Source of the DNA: Agaribacterium sp. ZY112
GTDB taxonomy: Bacteria > Pseudomonadota > Gammaproteobacteria > Pseudomonadales > Cellvibrionaceae
Assembly: GCF_041346925.1 (NCBI RefSeq)
Contig: NZ_CP166840.1
Location: forward strand, 2,847,001-2,911,000
Length of the DNA: 64,000 nucleotides
Direction: 5' to 3'
A program made the translations under genes and the position numbers. Below the pieces are notes generated by a model. It did no database searches and had not been told where the DNA came from. It saw only the letters and a list, made by a program, of their open reading frames with translations. Positions 27,309-38,345 of the stretch are shown here, piece after piece (position 1 is the first letter of the stretch; every line of letters starts with the position of its first letter).

Positions 27309-28529
27309 ATGACTGAGATTATCTTAGGTGTCGTCATGTTCACGGTCATCGTCCTCGTATTGGTGGCGGTGATCTTGTCTGCACGATCAAAGCTTGTTAA
27401 CAGTGGTGCGATCACCATCGATGTTAATGGCGAAAAAACGCTAACAGTTCCGGCTGGTGGCAAACTTATGCAAACGCTTGCAGCGGCTGATATTTTCTTG
27501 CCGTCGGCATGTGGCGGCGGCGGTAGCTGTCAGCAGTGTCACTGTAAGGTGCTTGACGGTGGTGGCTCTATGCTGCCAACCGAAAAAGCAGCTTTTAACA
27601 AGCGTGAAGAAAAAGAAGGCTGGCGTTTAAGTTGTCAGGTGCCTGTTAAGCAAAGCATGAAGGTGGAAGTGCCTGAAGAGGTCTTTGGTGTTAAACAATG
27701 GGAATGTACCGTTGAGTCTAACCCGAACGTTGCCACCTTCATTAAAGAGTTAACCTTAAAGTTACCTGAAGGCGAGAACGTAGATTTCCGCGCTGGTGGT
27801 TATGTTCAGCTTGAGCGTCCTGCGAGTCACGTTAAATACAGTGACTTCGATATTCAAGATGAATACCGTGGTGATTGGGAGCACTTTGGCTTCTTTAAGT
27901 ACGAGTCAGTAACGACTGAGCCGGTTATCCGTGCTTATTCCATGGCGAACTACCCAGAAGAAAAAGGTTTGGTTAAATTCAACATTCGTGTTGCAACGCC
28001 ACCACCTCGTTCTGAAGGTATTCCGCCAGGTTTGATGTCTTCATGGGTATTCAGCTTGAAGCCAGGTGATAAAGTGACTGTATTTGGTCCATTTGGTGAG
28101 TTCTTCGCTAAAGACACTGATGCGGAAATGGTCTTTGTTGGTGGTGGTGCTGGTATGGCGCCTATGCGTTCACATATCTTTGATCAGCTTAAGCGATTGA
28201 AGAGCAAGCGTAAGATGAGCTTCTGGTATGGTGCTCGTTCTATGCGTGAGATGTTCTATCAAGACGAATACGACATGCTTGCCAATGAGAACGATAACTT
28301 CGAATGGCATGTTGCGTTGAGTGATCCTCAGCCAGAAGATAACTGGACGGGTTATACGGGCTTCATTCACAACGTCTTGCTTGAGAATTACCTAAAAGAT
28401 CATCCGGCGCCAGAAGATTGTGAGTTCTACATGTGTGGACCTCCAATGATGAATGCCGCTGTTATCCAGATGCTCAAAGACCTCGGTGTTGAGGACGAGA
28501 ACATCATGCTTGACGACTTCGGTGGTTAA
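27309..28529 (+). CDS. nqrF: Na+-NQR subunit F
   Basis: NADH dehydrogenase subunit of 406 residues, the electron entry point. One N-terminal helix (about residues 3-23) is followed by a 2Fe-2S ferredoxin domain with ligands Cys68, Cys74, Cys77 and Cys109. The FAD-binding domain ([11 protein letters not shown]) and the NADH-binding domain ([14 protein letters not shown], and YMCGPPMMN near the C-terminus) follow. An intrinsic-terminator-like hairpin lies 27 nt after its stop, within the next gene. Confidence 0.98.
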   Translation: MTEIILGVVMFTVIVLVLVAVILSARSKLVNSGAITIDVNGEKTLTVPAGGKLMQTLAAADIFLPSACGGGGSCQQCHCKVLDGGGSMLPTEKAAFNKREEKEGWRLSCQVPVKQSMKVEVPEEVFGVKQWECTVESNPNVATFIKELTLKLPEGENVDFRAGGYVQLERPASHVKYSDFDIQDEYRGDWEHFGFFKYESVTTEPVIRAYSMANYPEEKGLVKFNIRVATPPPRSEGIPPGLMSSWVFSLKPGDKVTVFGPFGEFFAKDTDAEMVFVGGGAGMAPMRSHIFDQLKRLKSKRKMSFWYGARSMREMFYQDEYDMLANENDNFEWHVALSDPQPEDNWTGYTGFIHNVLLENYLKDHPAPEDCEFYMCGPPMMNAAVIQMLKDLGVEDENIMLDDFGG

Positions 28530-28530
28530 G

Positions 28531-29577
28531 ATGGGATTTAGCGTATCTTCGCTACAAAAAGGGCTGGTTTTACCAGCCCTTTTTTGTTGTGTTATTGGTC
28601 TTCTTGCTTGCTCTGAGCAGCCTGAGTTTGAATTGTGGCAGTTGCAAGGCCAGACCATGGGGACGACTTATCACGCTAAATTAGTGGTAAAACCTGAGGT
28701 GGATCTTGAGCAAGAACAATTGCAGCAGCAGCTTGATGCTTTGCTTGTTGAAATAAATCAGAGCATGTCGACCTATATTTCTGACTCTGAGTTAAGTCGT
28801 TTTAATCGTGCGGCTGTTGGTGAGCCTTTTACCGTAAGTACTGGTTTGTGTGAGGTGCTTAGCGATGCCGGTGAAATTTACCATTCTAGCAATAGGGCTT
28901 TTGATCCAACTGTTGGCCCTTTGGTTAATTTATGGGGGTTTGGGCCTGAGGATAGGTCGGCAGTTCCAAGTGCGGCTGAGCGTCAGAGTGCAATGAATCA
29001 GATAGGCTTTGATGCTTTGGGTATCCATTGCGATGAGTCCTATATTCTTAAAAACAAAGCACTTTATGTTGACCTAAGTGCCATTGCCAAAGGTTGGGCT
29101 GTTGATAAACTGGCGCAGCACTTTGATTCGCTTGGTTTGGTCGATTACATGGTTGAAATAGGTGGAGAGCTACGCTTGTCGGGCGTCAACGGTCGTTCAA
29201 GCAACTGGCGAATTGCCGTAGAAAAGCCGATTCTTGGCCAGGGTTCGGCCGCGCAAGTACTGTCTTTAACTGATGTTGCGGTAGCAACTTCGGGTGATTA
29301 TCGAAACTATATCGAACGTGATGGTGAGCGCTTCTCACATACCTTGAATCCACAAACGGGTATGCCAATAACGCATAAGCTGGCTTCGGTGACGGTTGTA
29401 ACTGAAACGTGTTCGAAGGCGGATGCCTGGGCAACAGCGCTAAATGTTATTGGTCCTGATGCCGGTTTTGAGCTGGCAGAGAAAGAAGGGCTTGCGGCCT
29501 ATTTTATAGTACGTGAAGGTGACGACTTTGGCGTAAGATACACCCAAGCGTTTGAGCAATATATGGTGAAACTATGA
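28531..29577 (+). CDS. apbE: FAD:protein FMN transferase, lipoprotein
   Basis: Mg-dependent flavin transferase of about 348 residues that attaches FMN to Thr of NqrB and NqrC using FAD. A lipoprotein signal with lipobox LLAC (Cys27) exports it to the periplasm. Family motifs are GQTMGTTYHAKLV, SMSTYISDSELSRFN, FDPTVGPLVNLWGFG, DLSAIAKGWAVDKLA, GGELRLSG and SGDYRNY, and HTLNPQTGMP. ATG 28531 is one base after the nqrF stop. The frame is open further upstream, but that start would lie inside nqrF and lacks the signal peptide form. The codons for residues about 9-19 contain a perfect terminator hairpin. The stop overlaps nqrM by 4 nt. Confidence 0.95.
   Translation: MGFSVSSLQKGLVLPALFCCVIGLLACSEQPEFELWQLQGQTMGTTYHAKLVVKPEVDLEQEQLQQQLDALLVEINQSMSTYISDSELSRFNRAAVGEPFTVSTGLCEVLSDAGEIYHSSNRAFDPTVGPLVNLWGFGPEDRSAVPSAAERQSAMNQIGFDALGIHCDESYILKNKALYVDLSAIAKGWAVDKLAQHFDSLGLVDYMVEIGGELRLSGVNGRSSNWRIAVEKPILGQGSAAQVLSLTDVAVATSGDYRNYIERDGERFSHTLNPQTGMPITHKLASVTVVTETCSKADAWATALNVIGPDAGFELAEKEGLAAYFIVREGDDFGVRYTQAFEQYMVKL
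28556..28585 (+). terminator. Intrinsic terminator-like hairpin inside the start of apbE
   Basis: AAAAA, an 8-bp GC-rich stem (GGGCTGGT with ACCAGCCC), a TTT loop and a run of six T residues. This is a textbook intrinsic terminator placed after nqrF, but it lies within the apbE signal-peptide codons. It probably lets only part of the transcription pass into apbE-nqrM. Confidence 0.85.
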
Positions 29578-29816
29578 CCACATTTATTTTGGCTTTTGTT
29601 GTTCTACTGGTTATCGTTTGTGCGATGGCGGTAGGTGTTATTTTTGCAAACAAACCCATTAAGGGTTCGTGCGGTGGTATGTCGGCTTTAGGCATGGAAA
29701 CAGAGTGCGATGTTTGTGGCGGTGACAAAGTGAAGTGCGAGAAAGAAACAGATAAATTAAAAGCAGAGAAGTCAAAGGTTGAGAGCAGTAAAACTGACTT
29801 CTACGAAGCAAAATAA
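29574..29816 (+). CDS. nqrM: Na+-NQR maturation protein
   Basis: An 80-residue membrane-anchored protein required for assembly of the NQR complex, thought to deliver the iron of NqrDE. It has one N-terminal membrane helix (about residues 3-25). Four cysteines follow in the pattern GSCGGMS and CDVCGGDKVKC, and the tail is charged. The pattern (formerly DUF539) and the position after apbE are characteristic. The start overlaps the apbE stop (ATGA). Confidence 0.95.
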   Translation: MTTFILAFVVLLVIVCAMAVGVIFANKPIKGSCGGMSALGMETECDVCGGDKVKCEKETDKLKAEKSKVESSKTDFYEAK

Positions 29817-29847
29817 CATGTAAAGTCGTTTAAAGGATAAAGGGTGT

Positions 29848-31251
29848 ATGACGGATTTTAATTACGACGTACTGATTATTGGTGCGGGGCCTACTGGCGA
29901 GGCTGCGGCAATGGCGGCAGCTAAGAGTGAGTTGCAGGTTGCAGTTGTTGATGCAGGAGACTTGTTAGGGGGGAATTGCACCCATCGAGGTACGATTCCT
30001 TCTAAATCATTGCGCCAAGCTGTAAAGAATGTGATTAAATTTCGCTCGACCCCCTTGTTCCGACGCTTAACACCTCGACCTAGTTTTACCTATCCCCAGC
30101 TTAGGGATGCTGCTATGCAGGTTATTCCTAAACAGGTGGAGATGCATTCGAATTACTTAAACAAGAACCGCATTACCTATTATGCGGGTTGGGCTGAGTT
30201 TGTTTCTGAGCATGAGCTTCGCATTAGTCTTGAGGGTGGTGTGACTGAGACAGTTCGAGCTAAGAATATTATTATTTCTACAGGCTCAAGACCTTATCGC
30301 CCAGAAGCTGTTGACTTCAGTCATGCACGTATTTACGACAGTGATAGCGTGTTGGATATGGATCACACACCTAGAACCTTGATTATTTATGGGGCGGGTG
30401 TGATCGGTTGTGAATACGCCTCCATCTTTGCAGGGCTTGGGGTTAAGGTCGATCTAATTAATTCTAGGGAGCGTCTATTAAGCTTTCTAGATGATGAGAT
30501 TTCTGATGCACTTAGCTATCAATTACGCGATCACGGAGTAATGGTTCGGCACAACGAAGAGTTTGCCGCCTGTAAGGCCTATGAAAACGGTGTTGAGCTT
30601 ACTTTAAAAAGTGGCAAGCATATCAAGGCGGATGCCTTACTTTGGTGTAATGGGCGCTCGGGCAATACGGCTAGTTTAAAGTTGGATGCCATCGGTCTTG
30701 AGGCCGACCACCGAGGGCAGGTGTCGGTTAATCGCTCTTATCAAACTCAAGTTAGCAACGTTTATGCAGCTGGTGATGTGATTGGTTGGCCTAGCTTAGC
30801 TAGTGCTAGTTACGACCAAGGCCGCGCTATTATTGATGTTATTGTGGGGCGTGATGCGCGTTTTATTGAAGATGCGCCCACGGGTATTTATACGCTGCCA
30901 GAAATTAGCTCAATTGGTAAAACGGAAGCTGAATTAACTGCTGCAAAGATTCCATACGAAGTCGGGCGTGCGTTTTTTAAAGATACTGCTCGTGGACAGA
31001 TCAGTGGGGAAGATGAGGGGATGCTTAAGATTTTATTCCACTCACAAAGCTTGGAGATTTTAGGGATACACTGCTTTGGTGCTGAGGCATCGGAAATTAT
31101 TCATATTGGTCAGGCTATTATGAATCAGCAGGGAGAGGCGAATACCGTTGAGTATTTTGTCAATACAACCTTTAACTACCCAACGATGGCTGAGGCTTAC
31201 CGCATTGCGGCATTAAATGGTTTAAATCGGATATACCGAAATGTAGATTAA
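29848..31251 (+). CDS. sthA: Soluble pyridine nucleotide transhydrogenase
   Basis: Cytoplasmic flavoprotein of 467 residues (E. coli SthA 466) that exchanges hydride between NADPH and NAD+. The FAD site is [15 protein letters not shown]. The redox disulfide position reads [13 protein letters not shown], with Thr replacing the second cysteine of dithiol reductases, as is diagnostic of SthA. The NAD(P) site is [19 protein letters not shown], and the interface domain is complete ([20 protein letters not shown]). It lies 31 nt after nqrM and ends in a strong terminator. Confidence 0.97.
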   Translation: MTDFNYDVLIIGAGPTGEAAAMAAAKSELQVAVVDAGDLLGGNCTHRGTIPSKSLRQAVKNVIKFRSTPLFRRLTPRPSFTYPQLRDAAMQVIPKQVEMHSNYLNKNRITYYAGWAEFVSEHELRISLEGGVTETVRAKNIIISTGSRPYRPEAVDFSHARIYDSDSVLDMDHTPRTLIIYGAGVIGCEYASIFAGLGVKVDLINSRERLLSFLDDEISDALSYQLRDHGVMVRHNEEFAACKAYENGVELTLKSGKHIKADALLWCNGRSGNTASLKLDAIGLEADHRGQVSVNRSYQTQVSNVYAAGDVIGWPSLASASYDQGRAIIDVIVGRDARFIEDAPTGIYTLPEISSIGKTEAELTAAKIPYEVGRAFFKDTARGQISGEDEGMLKILFHSQSLEILGIHCFGAEASEIIHIGQAIMNQQGEANTVEYFVNTTFNYPTMAEAYRIAALNGLNRIYRNVD

Positions 31252-31280
31252 AAAAAACCGGCTAAAAGCCGGTTTTTTTT
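31251..31280. terminator. Bidirectional terminator after sthA
   Basis: A run of A residues, the stem CCGGCT / AGCCGG with an AAA loop, and eight T residues. It begins at the sthA stop codon and can also serve the convergent CBM48 gene ending at 31292. Confidence 0.93.
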
Positions 31281-31291
31281 ATGGCTGCGCT

Positions 31292-31597
31292 TTAAACAAT
31301 AACAACGCTGTTTTCTACCCCGAGTTCATTGGGTATGTATTTGTCGGCATCGTAATCATTTTCCCAGCGCTCGCCATCGAGTACATAGCGATATTGGTAT
31401 TCGCTGTCGGTATCTAGGTCGAGTGTGGTCGCGAGTGCGCCGTTCTTCTGCTTGCGTAGAACGTTGGATTCGTATTTCCAATCGTTAAAATCTCCAGCAA
31501 GATAGATCTTTTTAGCCGTCTGGGCGAGTTCAGGCGGGGCAACAAACTTTACTTTGCAGATCGGCTTGGTCTTTAGGTACTTTTTTTCAACACTCAT
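31292..31597 (-). CDS. CBM48/AMPK glycogen-binding-like domain protein
   Basis: A 101-residue protein made almost entirely of one early-set (CBM48, AMPK beta-type) domain. Recognisable parts are CKVKFVAPPE, IYLAGDFNDWKYES, MxLxxD-type ATTLDLDTDSEYQYRYVLDG and WENDYDADKY; the GDFNDW and YRYVLDG motifs mark the fold. These domains bind alpha-glucans or form protein contacts in regulatory subunits. The frame is open further upstream, but ATG 31597 has GGAGAG before it and gives the domain a natural start. No glycogen genes lie nearby, so its partner is unknown. Confidence 0.8.
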   Translation of the reverse strand: MSVEKKYLKTKPICKVKFVAPPELAQTAKKIYLAGDFNDWKYESNVLRKQKNGALATTLDLDTDSEYQYRYVLDGERWENDYDADKYIPNELGVENSVVIV

Positions 31598-31756
31598 GTA
31601 ATGCTCTCCAGCAAACTTTAAAAGACTTGGAGTGGTAACGCAGAATCCATACCACGATGACGCAATTATAAAATACAAATTGTATTGAGTATGTGACATT
31701 CCGGCCAAAAGGCGTGGTCTTATGCGCCAAAATTTAGTTCCTATTACATTTGCTGC

Positions 31757-32206
31757 TTAAGTCGAGCTGAAAAGTGCATAAACCTGCTCAAGTGGAAAGT
31801 GCATGCCTTGGCGGTAGCGTTTAATTTCATTATTGACGATGGCGCTGCGGTGCATACTTTGTTGAGCTTCAATTTCTTTTTCGCTTAGCCAGCAAACTTC
31901 GCTAATGTCGCTATCTAGCTTTGCATGGGGATCTTCCCTAATTGCTGTAGCAACAAGACTTATTCGCAAGTAGGTGATGCCATTTGGTGCGTTTAGCTGG
32001 TTGATGCCCAATAGATAGGCGGGTTCAACGTGCCAGCGGGTTTCCTCTAGGCATTCACGAATAGCCGCTTCAATAATACTTTCGTTGTTTTCAACGTGAC
32101 CTGCAGGTTGGTTTAACTTCAGTAGGCCGCCGCAGTGTTCTTTGACCATTAAGAATTTATCGTTCTTTTCGACAATGACTGCGACAGTAAGGTGGGGGCG
32201 AGACAT
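31757..32206 (-). CDS. Nudix hydrolase, NudJ-like
   Basis: A 149-residue hydrolase of nucleoside diphosphate-linked compounds. The Nudix box is complete: GHVENNESIIEAAIRE followed by CLEETRW, matching Gx5Ex7REUxEExGU except that Thr replaces the usual Gly. The N-terminal HLTVAVIVEKNDKFLMVKE and GLLKLNQPAGH match NudJ (phosphatase acting on thiamin pyrophosphate and nucleoside di/triphosphates). In related genomes this gene sits near mnmA and icd, which fits. Monocistronic on the minus strand, divergent from icd. Confidence 0.85.
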   Translation of the reverse strand: MSRPHLTVAVIVEKNDKFLMVKEHCGGLLKLNQPAGHVENNESIIEAAIRECLEETRWHVEPAYLLGINQLNAPNGITYLRISLVATAIREDPHAKLDSDISEVCWLSEKEIEAQQSMHRSAIVNNEIKRYRQGMHFPLEQVYALFSST

Positions 32207-32248
32207 AGGTGCTCCTGTATCCTTGTTTCTATAGCTATAGGGCTTGAC

Positions 32249-32276
32249 TTAACCTTGGTGTAAAACCTGCTATAAT
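32249..32276 (+). promoter_or_regulatory. Probable icd promoter
   Basis: A perfect TATAAT (32271-32276) with TTAACC (32249-32254) 16 bp upstream. A better-looking TTGACT at 32244 is 21 bp away, too far for a normal spacer. A GC-rich discriminator (CCGCGCG) follows. The predicted leader to icd is about 110 nt. Confidence 0.65.
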
Positions 32277-32319
32277 TCCGCGCGCTTTATTTGGCCTCAA
32301 GGCCGACGCTCCGTTAATG

Positions 32320-32364
32320 AAACAGGTCCAGACTCATCGCACAACGAAGACGAGGAGCCTGTTT
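32320..32364 (+). other. Stem-loop in the icd leader
   Basis: AAACAGG (32320-32326) and TCC pair with GGA and CCTGTTT (32354-32364) across a 24-nt loop with one bulged G, followed by TTG. A second small GGCC-TCAA-GGCC hairpin lies at 32293-32304, near the predicted 5' end. It could affect translation or mRNA stability; it is not a clear terminator. Confidence 0.35.
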
Positions 32365-32377
32365 TGTTACTTATTAA

Positions 32378-34615
<2,238 letters not shown>

Positions 34616-34644
34616 TCTCTAGACGACTTTAAGGTATGCACTAC

Positions 34645-34676
34645 AAAAAAGGCCGGTAATCTTACCGGCCTTTTTT
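34645..34676. terminator. Bidirectional terminator between icd and cspD
   Basis: AAAAAA, a 9-bp GC-rich perfect stem around GGCCGGTAA/TTACCGGCC with a TC loop centre, and six T residues. It serves convergent icd (+) and cspD (-). Confidence 0.93.
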
Positions 34677-34684
34677 ATGTCTGT

Positions 34685-34933
34685 TTATGCAGTGCTTGCT
34701 TCTAGCTCATTGGGTTGGCTGTGTTCTCCTTCTGCCAGCTTGATGCTTTTGGCGTGCCCACCTTTGTCGGTATCGGATATTTCGTAGGTGACAGCTTGGC
34801 CGGCTTTAAGCGTTTTGTAGCCATCCATTTCAATTGATGAGTAGTGGGCAAATAGGTCGTCGCCGCCGTCCTCGGGCAATATGAATCCAAAACCTTTTGC
34901 GTTGTTAAACCATTTAACGGTTCCTGTCGGCAT
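34685..34933 (-). CDS. cspD: Cold shock domain protein, CspD-like
   Basis: An 82-residue single-stranded nucleic acid-binding protein. The cold shock domain has RNP1 KGFGFI and RNP2 DLFAHYSSI, with TGTVKWFNNAKGFGF at the start. The C-terminal extension of about 12 residues and the position beside clpS-clpA point to CspD, which in E. coli inhibits replication in stationary phase rather than responding to cold. A TTGACA promoter lies about 130 nt upstream, so the mRNA has a long leader. Downstream is the shared terminator with icd. Confidence 0.93.
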   Translation of the reverse strand: MPTGTVKWFNNAKGFGFILPEDGGDDLFAHYSSIEMDGYKTLKAGQAVTYEISDTDKGGHAKSIKLAEGEHSQPNELEASTA

Positions 34934-35323
34934 GGTGTTTTTCCTTTATTTTTGGTTAAGCTTGGCGCTGAAGTGAATCGAATACATTGGCAAAGCCAAA
35001 TTGAAACCGTCACTCGCTGCTTAAGCATTATTATTATTTCGTCGATATTTTGACCGACTAGTGCTCTTTTTATCTAAGCGCATAGGTCTTGTCAACTTTT
35101 ACGCGCTTAGAGTGTGAGCTAAGTGCTAGAGCGATTGTTAGCGGAGGGAGCTCAAGTTGCTTTAAAAGCGTCTTTTGTTTTTTCTTTTTTATCTTTACCT
35201 TTATTTATAAAGTCTAATTGTTTCAATATCTTATGTTGTTTAATTAAAGTTGTATCGATGAGTGCTTTATGCGGCTTAATTCAATAAACTGACGTATAAG
35301 ATTTGAGTAACAGTGGTAGGACA
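34934..35323. other. Divergent cspD/clpS regulatory region
   Basis: About 390 bp without a gene, very AT-rich toward clpS. It holds the cspD promoter and the CTAAGCGC inverted repeat around it. Toward clpS only weak promoter-like sequence (TTGTTT at 35218-35223) is visible; no terminator or RNA gene is seen. Confidence 0.5.
35067..35095 (-). promoter_or_regulatory. Probable cspD promoter
   Basis: On the minus strand a perfect TTGACA (35095-35090), a 17-bp spacer and TAAAAA (35072-35067, 4 of 6). The predicted cspD leader is about 125 nt. The element lies within an inverted repeat CTAAGCGC/GCGCTTAG (35074-35081 and 35103-35110), a possible operator. Confidence 0.6.
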
Positions 35324-35695
35324 ATGCGTAATCTGGTTTTTTCTCAGCTAACCTTAAATCAAGGTGGCGAACAGCATGATGACTTTGATGGATCTGTCGC
35401 ACTTCAGGAACAAAAACCTGCTTTAAAGCGTCCATCTATGTATAAGGTTGTGTTGTTGAACGATGACTACACACCAATGGAGTTTGTGGTAGAAATTTTG
35501 CAGGGTTTCTTTTCAATGGATCGAGAAAGCGCAACACGCGTAATGTTAATGGTCCATACTGAGGGAAAGGGCGTATGCGGTGTATACACAAAAGATATTG
35601 CAGAGACAAAGGCGGCCCAGGTCAACGCCTACTCTCAGGACAGCGAACACCCTTTGTTGTGTGAAATTGAACCATCTGATGACGAAGACGAATAG
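35324..35695 (+). CDS. clpS: ATP-dependent Clp protease adaptor ClpS
   Basis: N-recognin adaptor of about 123 residues that hands proteins with N-terminal Leu, Phe, Trp or Tyr to ClpA-ClpP. The core is unmistakable: [20 protein letters not shown] holds the DDYTPMEF substrate pocket, followed by [20 protein letters not shown] with AETK, and HPLLCEIEP. The N-terminal extension is a little longer than in E. coli (106 residues). ATG 35324 has TAGGA close upstream; an in-frame TTG at 35303 is an alternative. clpA follows 13 nt later in the same operon. Confidence 0.96.
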   Translation: MRNLVFSQLTLNQGGEQHDDFDGSVALQEQKPALKRPSMYKVVLLNDDYTPMEFVVEILQGFFSMDRESATRVMLMVHTEGKGVCGVYTKDIAETKAAQVNAYSQDSEHPLLCEIEPSDDEDE

Positions 35696-35708
35696 CGATA
35701 AGGTTTAA

Positions 35709-37982
35709 ATGCTTATGCTTAGTAAAGAGCTGGAAACAACATTAAATACCGCTTTTAAAGGTGCGCGCTCAAAGCGCCATGAATACATGACGGTTGAGCA
35801 TTTGTTGTTAGCTTTGGTCGATAACGACAGTGCGGCCAATGTACTTACTGCATGTGGTCTCGATCTAATAGTTCTTCGGCAAGATTTAAGCGATTTTGTC
35901 GATTCGACAACGCCTCTTATTCCTGAAGATGACGATGAGCGTGAGACTCAGCCTACCTTAGGTTTTCAGCGGGTCTTGCAGCGCGCTGTATTCCATGTGC
36001 AAAGCTCAGGTAAGAATGAGGTGACAGGGGCTAATGTCTTGGTTGCTATTTATAGTGAGCAAGAAAGCCAAGCCGTTTATTACCTTAAAAAGCAGGATGT
36101 GGCTCGTATCGATGTGGTGAATTACATCACACACGGCATCAGCAAAGTTGGAGGTGGGGCTGATCATGTTGACCACAGTGCGCCTCAGCAAGACGAAGAG
36201 GTATTGGGTGCTTCTGACACTCAGCAGAGCCCTCTGGAGGCCTACGCAACAAATCTGAATAACGAGGCAGCTCAAGGGCGTATAGATCCTCTAGTGGGAC
36301 GTGATGAAGAAGTGGAGCGTGTTGTTCAGGTCTTAGCCCGTCGCCGTAAGAACAATCCATTACTCGTTGGTGAAAGTGGTGTGGGTAAAACAGCCATTGC
36401 TGAGGGGCTTGCCAAGAAGATTATCGATGGCGATGTACCAGAGGTACTTGAAGAGAGTACCGTTTATGCACTGGACCTTGGGTCACTACTGGCTGGAACC
36501 AAATACCGTGGCGATTTTGAAAAGCGTTTTAAGGGCTTATTGGCTGAGCTAAGAAAGCGTGAGCATGCTGTGTTGTTTATTGATGAGATTCATACCATTA
36601 TTGGTGCAGGTGCGGCTTCTGGCGGGGTGATGGATGCCTCAAATTTACTTAAGCCGCTGTTAACTAGCGGTGATTTACGTTGTATTGGTTCGACTACGTT
36701 CCAAGAGTATCGAGGAATATTTGATAAAGATCGTGCGCTTTCACGTCGTTTCCAGAAAATTGATGTGGAAGAGCCGAGTGTTGATGATACCTACCACATC
36801 TTGAGAGGTCTGAAGTCTAGTTTTGAAAAGCATCATCAGCTTAAGTACACCGATACAGCCTTAAAAGCGGCTGCGGAGCTTGCAGCTAAATACATCAGTG
36901 ACCGTTTTATGCCCGACAAAGCCATTGATGTGATTGACGAGGCGGGAGCTTTTCAGCGTCTAAGGCCTGAAAATAAGCGCAAGAAGGTCATTGGTGTCCG
37001 TGATATCGAAGAAACAGTTTCTAAGATTGCCAGAGTTCCTGCGAAGACGGTTAATAGCAGTGATAAGCAGCAGCTTGCTAAACTTGAAGACACCTTACGT
37101 ATGACGGTCTTTGGTCAAGATGAAGCTATTGATGCGGTTTCTTCTTGTATCAAGCTCAATCGTGCTGGTTTGACTAGTCATGATAAGCCTGTTGGCTCTT
37201 TCTTGTTTGCTGGTCCTACAGGGGTTGGTAAGACCGAACTTTGTAAGCAGCTTGCTGCCGCAATGGGGGTCAATCTTATTCGCTTTGATATGAGTGAGTA
37301 TATGGAACGCCATACGGTGAGTCGTTTAATTGGCGCACCTCCTGGTTATGTAGGTTTTGATCAAGGGGGCTTATTGACGGAGGCCGTAACTAAGCAACCG
37401 CACAGTATTTTATTGTTAGATGAGATCGAAAAAGCGCATCCTGAGGTGTTTAACTTGCTGTTGCAGGTGATGGATCACGGTACGCTTACTGATAATAACG
37501 GTCGTTCAGCTGATTTTCGTAATGTGGTGTTGATTATGACGACCAATGCTGGTGCTTCTGAGATGAGTCGCAGTTCGATAGGCTTTACCACTCAAGACCA
37601 TACAACAGATGGTATGGAAGTGATTAAAACGGCCTTTACACCAGAGTTTCGCAATCGCTTAGATTCTATTATCCAGTTTGGTGCTTTGAGTCTTGATGTG
37701 GTGAAAACGGTGGTTGATAAGTTCTTAATGGAGCTGCAGACCCAGCTTGATGACAAGCGAGTTACCCTGGATATAAGCGAAGAGGCTCGCAACTGGCTGG
37801 CTGTTAACGGTTATGATCCACAAATGGGTGCGCGACCAATGGCTCGCATTATTCAGGAGCGAGTTAAAAAACCATTGGCGGAGTTGGTGCTATTTGGCGC
37901 TCTGTCAGAGAAGGGTGGTGCGGTGCGCGTCAGTGTGGAAAATGACGAGCTGGTATTGGAGCAAGAAGAGCTAGTTTCCTAG
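35709..37982 (+). CDS. clpA: ATP-dependent Clp protease ATP-binding subunit ClpA
   Basis: AAA+ unfoldase of 757 residues (E. coli 758). The N-terminal Clp repeat domain (about 1-145) docks ClpS. The first AAA module has [15 protein letters not shown] and [14 protein letters not shown]; the second has [15 protein letters not shown] and [19 protein letters not shown]. The ClpP-binding loop is present (SSIGF, about residue 617). The protein feeds substrates to ClpP, which is not in this window. AAGG precedes ATG 35709. Its stop codon lies inside a terminator hairpin. Confidence 0.98.
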   Translation: MLMLSKELETTLNTAFKGARSKRHEYMTVEHLLLALVDNDSAANVLTACGLDLIVLRQDLSDFVDSTTPLIPEDDDERETQPTLGFQRVLQRAVFHVQSSGKNEVTGANVLVAIYSEQESQAVYYLKKQDVARIDVVNYITHGISKVGGGADHVDHSAPQQDEEVLGASDTQQSPLEAYATNLNNEAAQGRIDPLVGRDEEVERVVQVLARRRKNNPLLVGESGVGKTAIAEGLAKKIIDGDVPEVLEESTVYALDLGSLLAGTKYRGDFEKRFKGLLAELRKREHAVLFIDEIHTIIGAGAASGGVMDASNLLKPLLTSGDLRCIGSTTFQEYRGIFDKDRALSRRFQKIDVEEPSVDDTYHILRGLKSSFEKHHQLKYTDTALKAAAELAAKYISDRFMPDKAIDVIDEAGAFQRLRPENKRKKVIGVRDIEETVSKIARVPAKTVNSSDKQQLAKLEDTLRMTVFGQDEAIDAVSSCIKLNRAGLTSHDKPVGSFLFAGPTGVGKTELCKQLAAAMGVNLIRFDMSEYMERHTVSRLIGAPPGYVGFDQGGLLTEAVTKQPHSILLLDEIEKAHPEVFNLLLQVMDHGTLTDNNGRSADFRNVVLIMTTNAGASEMSRSSIGFTTQDHTTDGMEVIKTAFTPEFRNRLDSIIQFGALSLDVVKTVVDKFLMELQTQLDDKRVTLDISEEARNWLAVNGYDPQMGARPMARIIQERVKKPLAELVLFGALSEKGGAVRVSVENDELVLEQEELVS

Positions 37983-37987
37983 CTCTT
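37966..37987 (+). terminator. clpA terminator overlapping its stop codon
   Basis: A perfect 9-bp stem AAGAGCTAG/CTAGCTCTT with a TTTC loop, followed by TCT. The clpA stop TAG (37980-37982) lies within the 3' arm. The T tract is short, so efficiency is uncertain. Confidence 0.65.
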
Positions 37988-37993
37988 TCTAAA

Positions 37994-38020
37994 TACCGCG
38001 CTGCTTTAGCGGGCGCGGTA
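37994..38020 (-). terminator. Hairpin at the infA end
   Basis: A perfect 8-bp stem TACCGCGC/GCGCGGTA with an 11-nt loop that itself can pair further covers the infA stop codon. On the minus strand it is followed by TTTAG. It is a candidate terminator for infA, convergent with the clpA hairpin. Confidence 0.5.
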
Positions 38021-38224
38021 GGTGATGCGCCCTTTACTAAGGTCGTAAGGGGTCATTTCTACCTTAACTTTATCGCCAGTTAAAATGCGAATGTAGTTCT
38101 TGCGCATTTTTCCAGAAATATGTGCGATAACAACATGTCCGTTCTCAAGCTTTACTTTGAACGTGGTGTTTGGGAGTGTGTCTACTACTTCGCCTTCGAG
38201 TTCAAAGTTGTCTTCTTTCGCCAT
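38006..38224 (-). CDS. infA: Translation initiation factor IF-1
   Basis: A 72-residue OB-fold (S1-like) protein binding the A site of the 30S subunit during initiation, identical in length to E. coli IF-1. Motifs include [43 protein letters not shown] and [11 protein letters not shown] at the end. It is alone on the minus strand downstream of bpt and convergent with clpA; the gap of 121 bp to bpt may hold its own promoter. Confidence 0.98.
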   Translation of the reverse strand: MAKEDNFELEGEVVDTLPNTTFKVKLENGHVVIAHISGKMRKNYIRILTGDKVKVEMTPYDLSKGRITYRAR

Positions 38225-38345
38225 TCGGCTCTTACCTCAAGTTTGCTTAGCCAAGAAAGGCGGCAATTCTGCCTTAACTGCTTAGCTAGAACAAGGTAAA
38301 AAGCATGTTTTCGGCGCATCTTGCCTAAATTAGCAGCATTTTCCT

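Noticed and set aside
29995..30030. sthA as a dihydrolipoamide or mercuric reductase
   Set aside because: The second cysteine of the redox motif is replaced by Thr (CTHRGTIPS), which fits soluble transhydrogenase and not the dithiol reductases.
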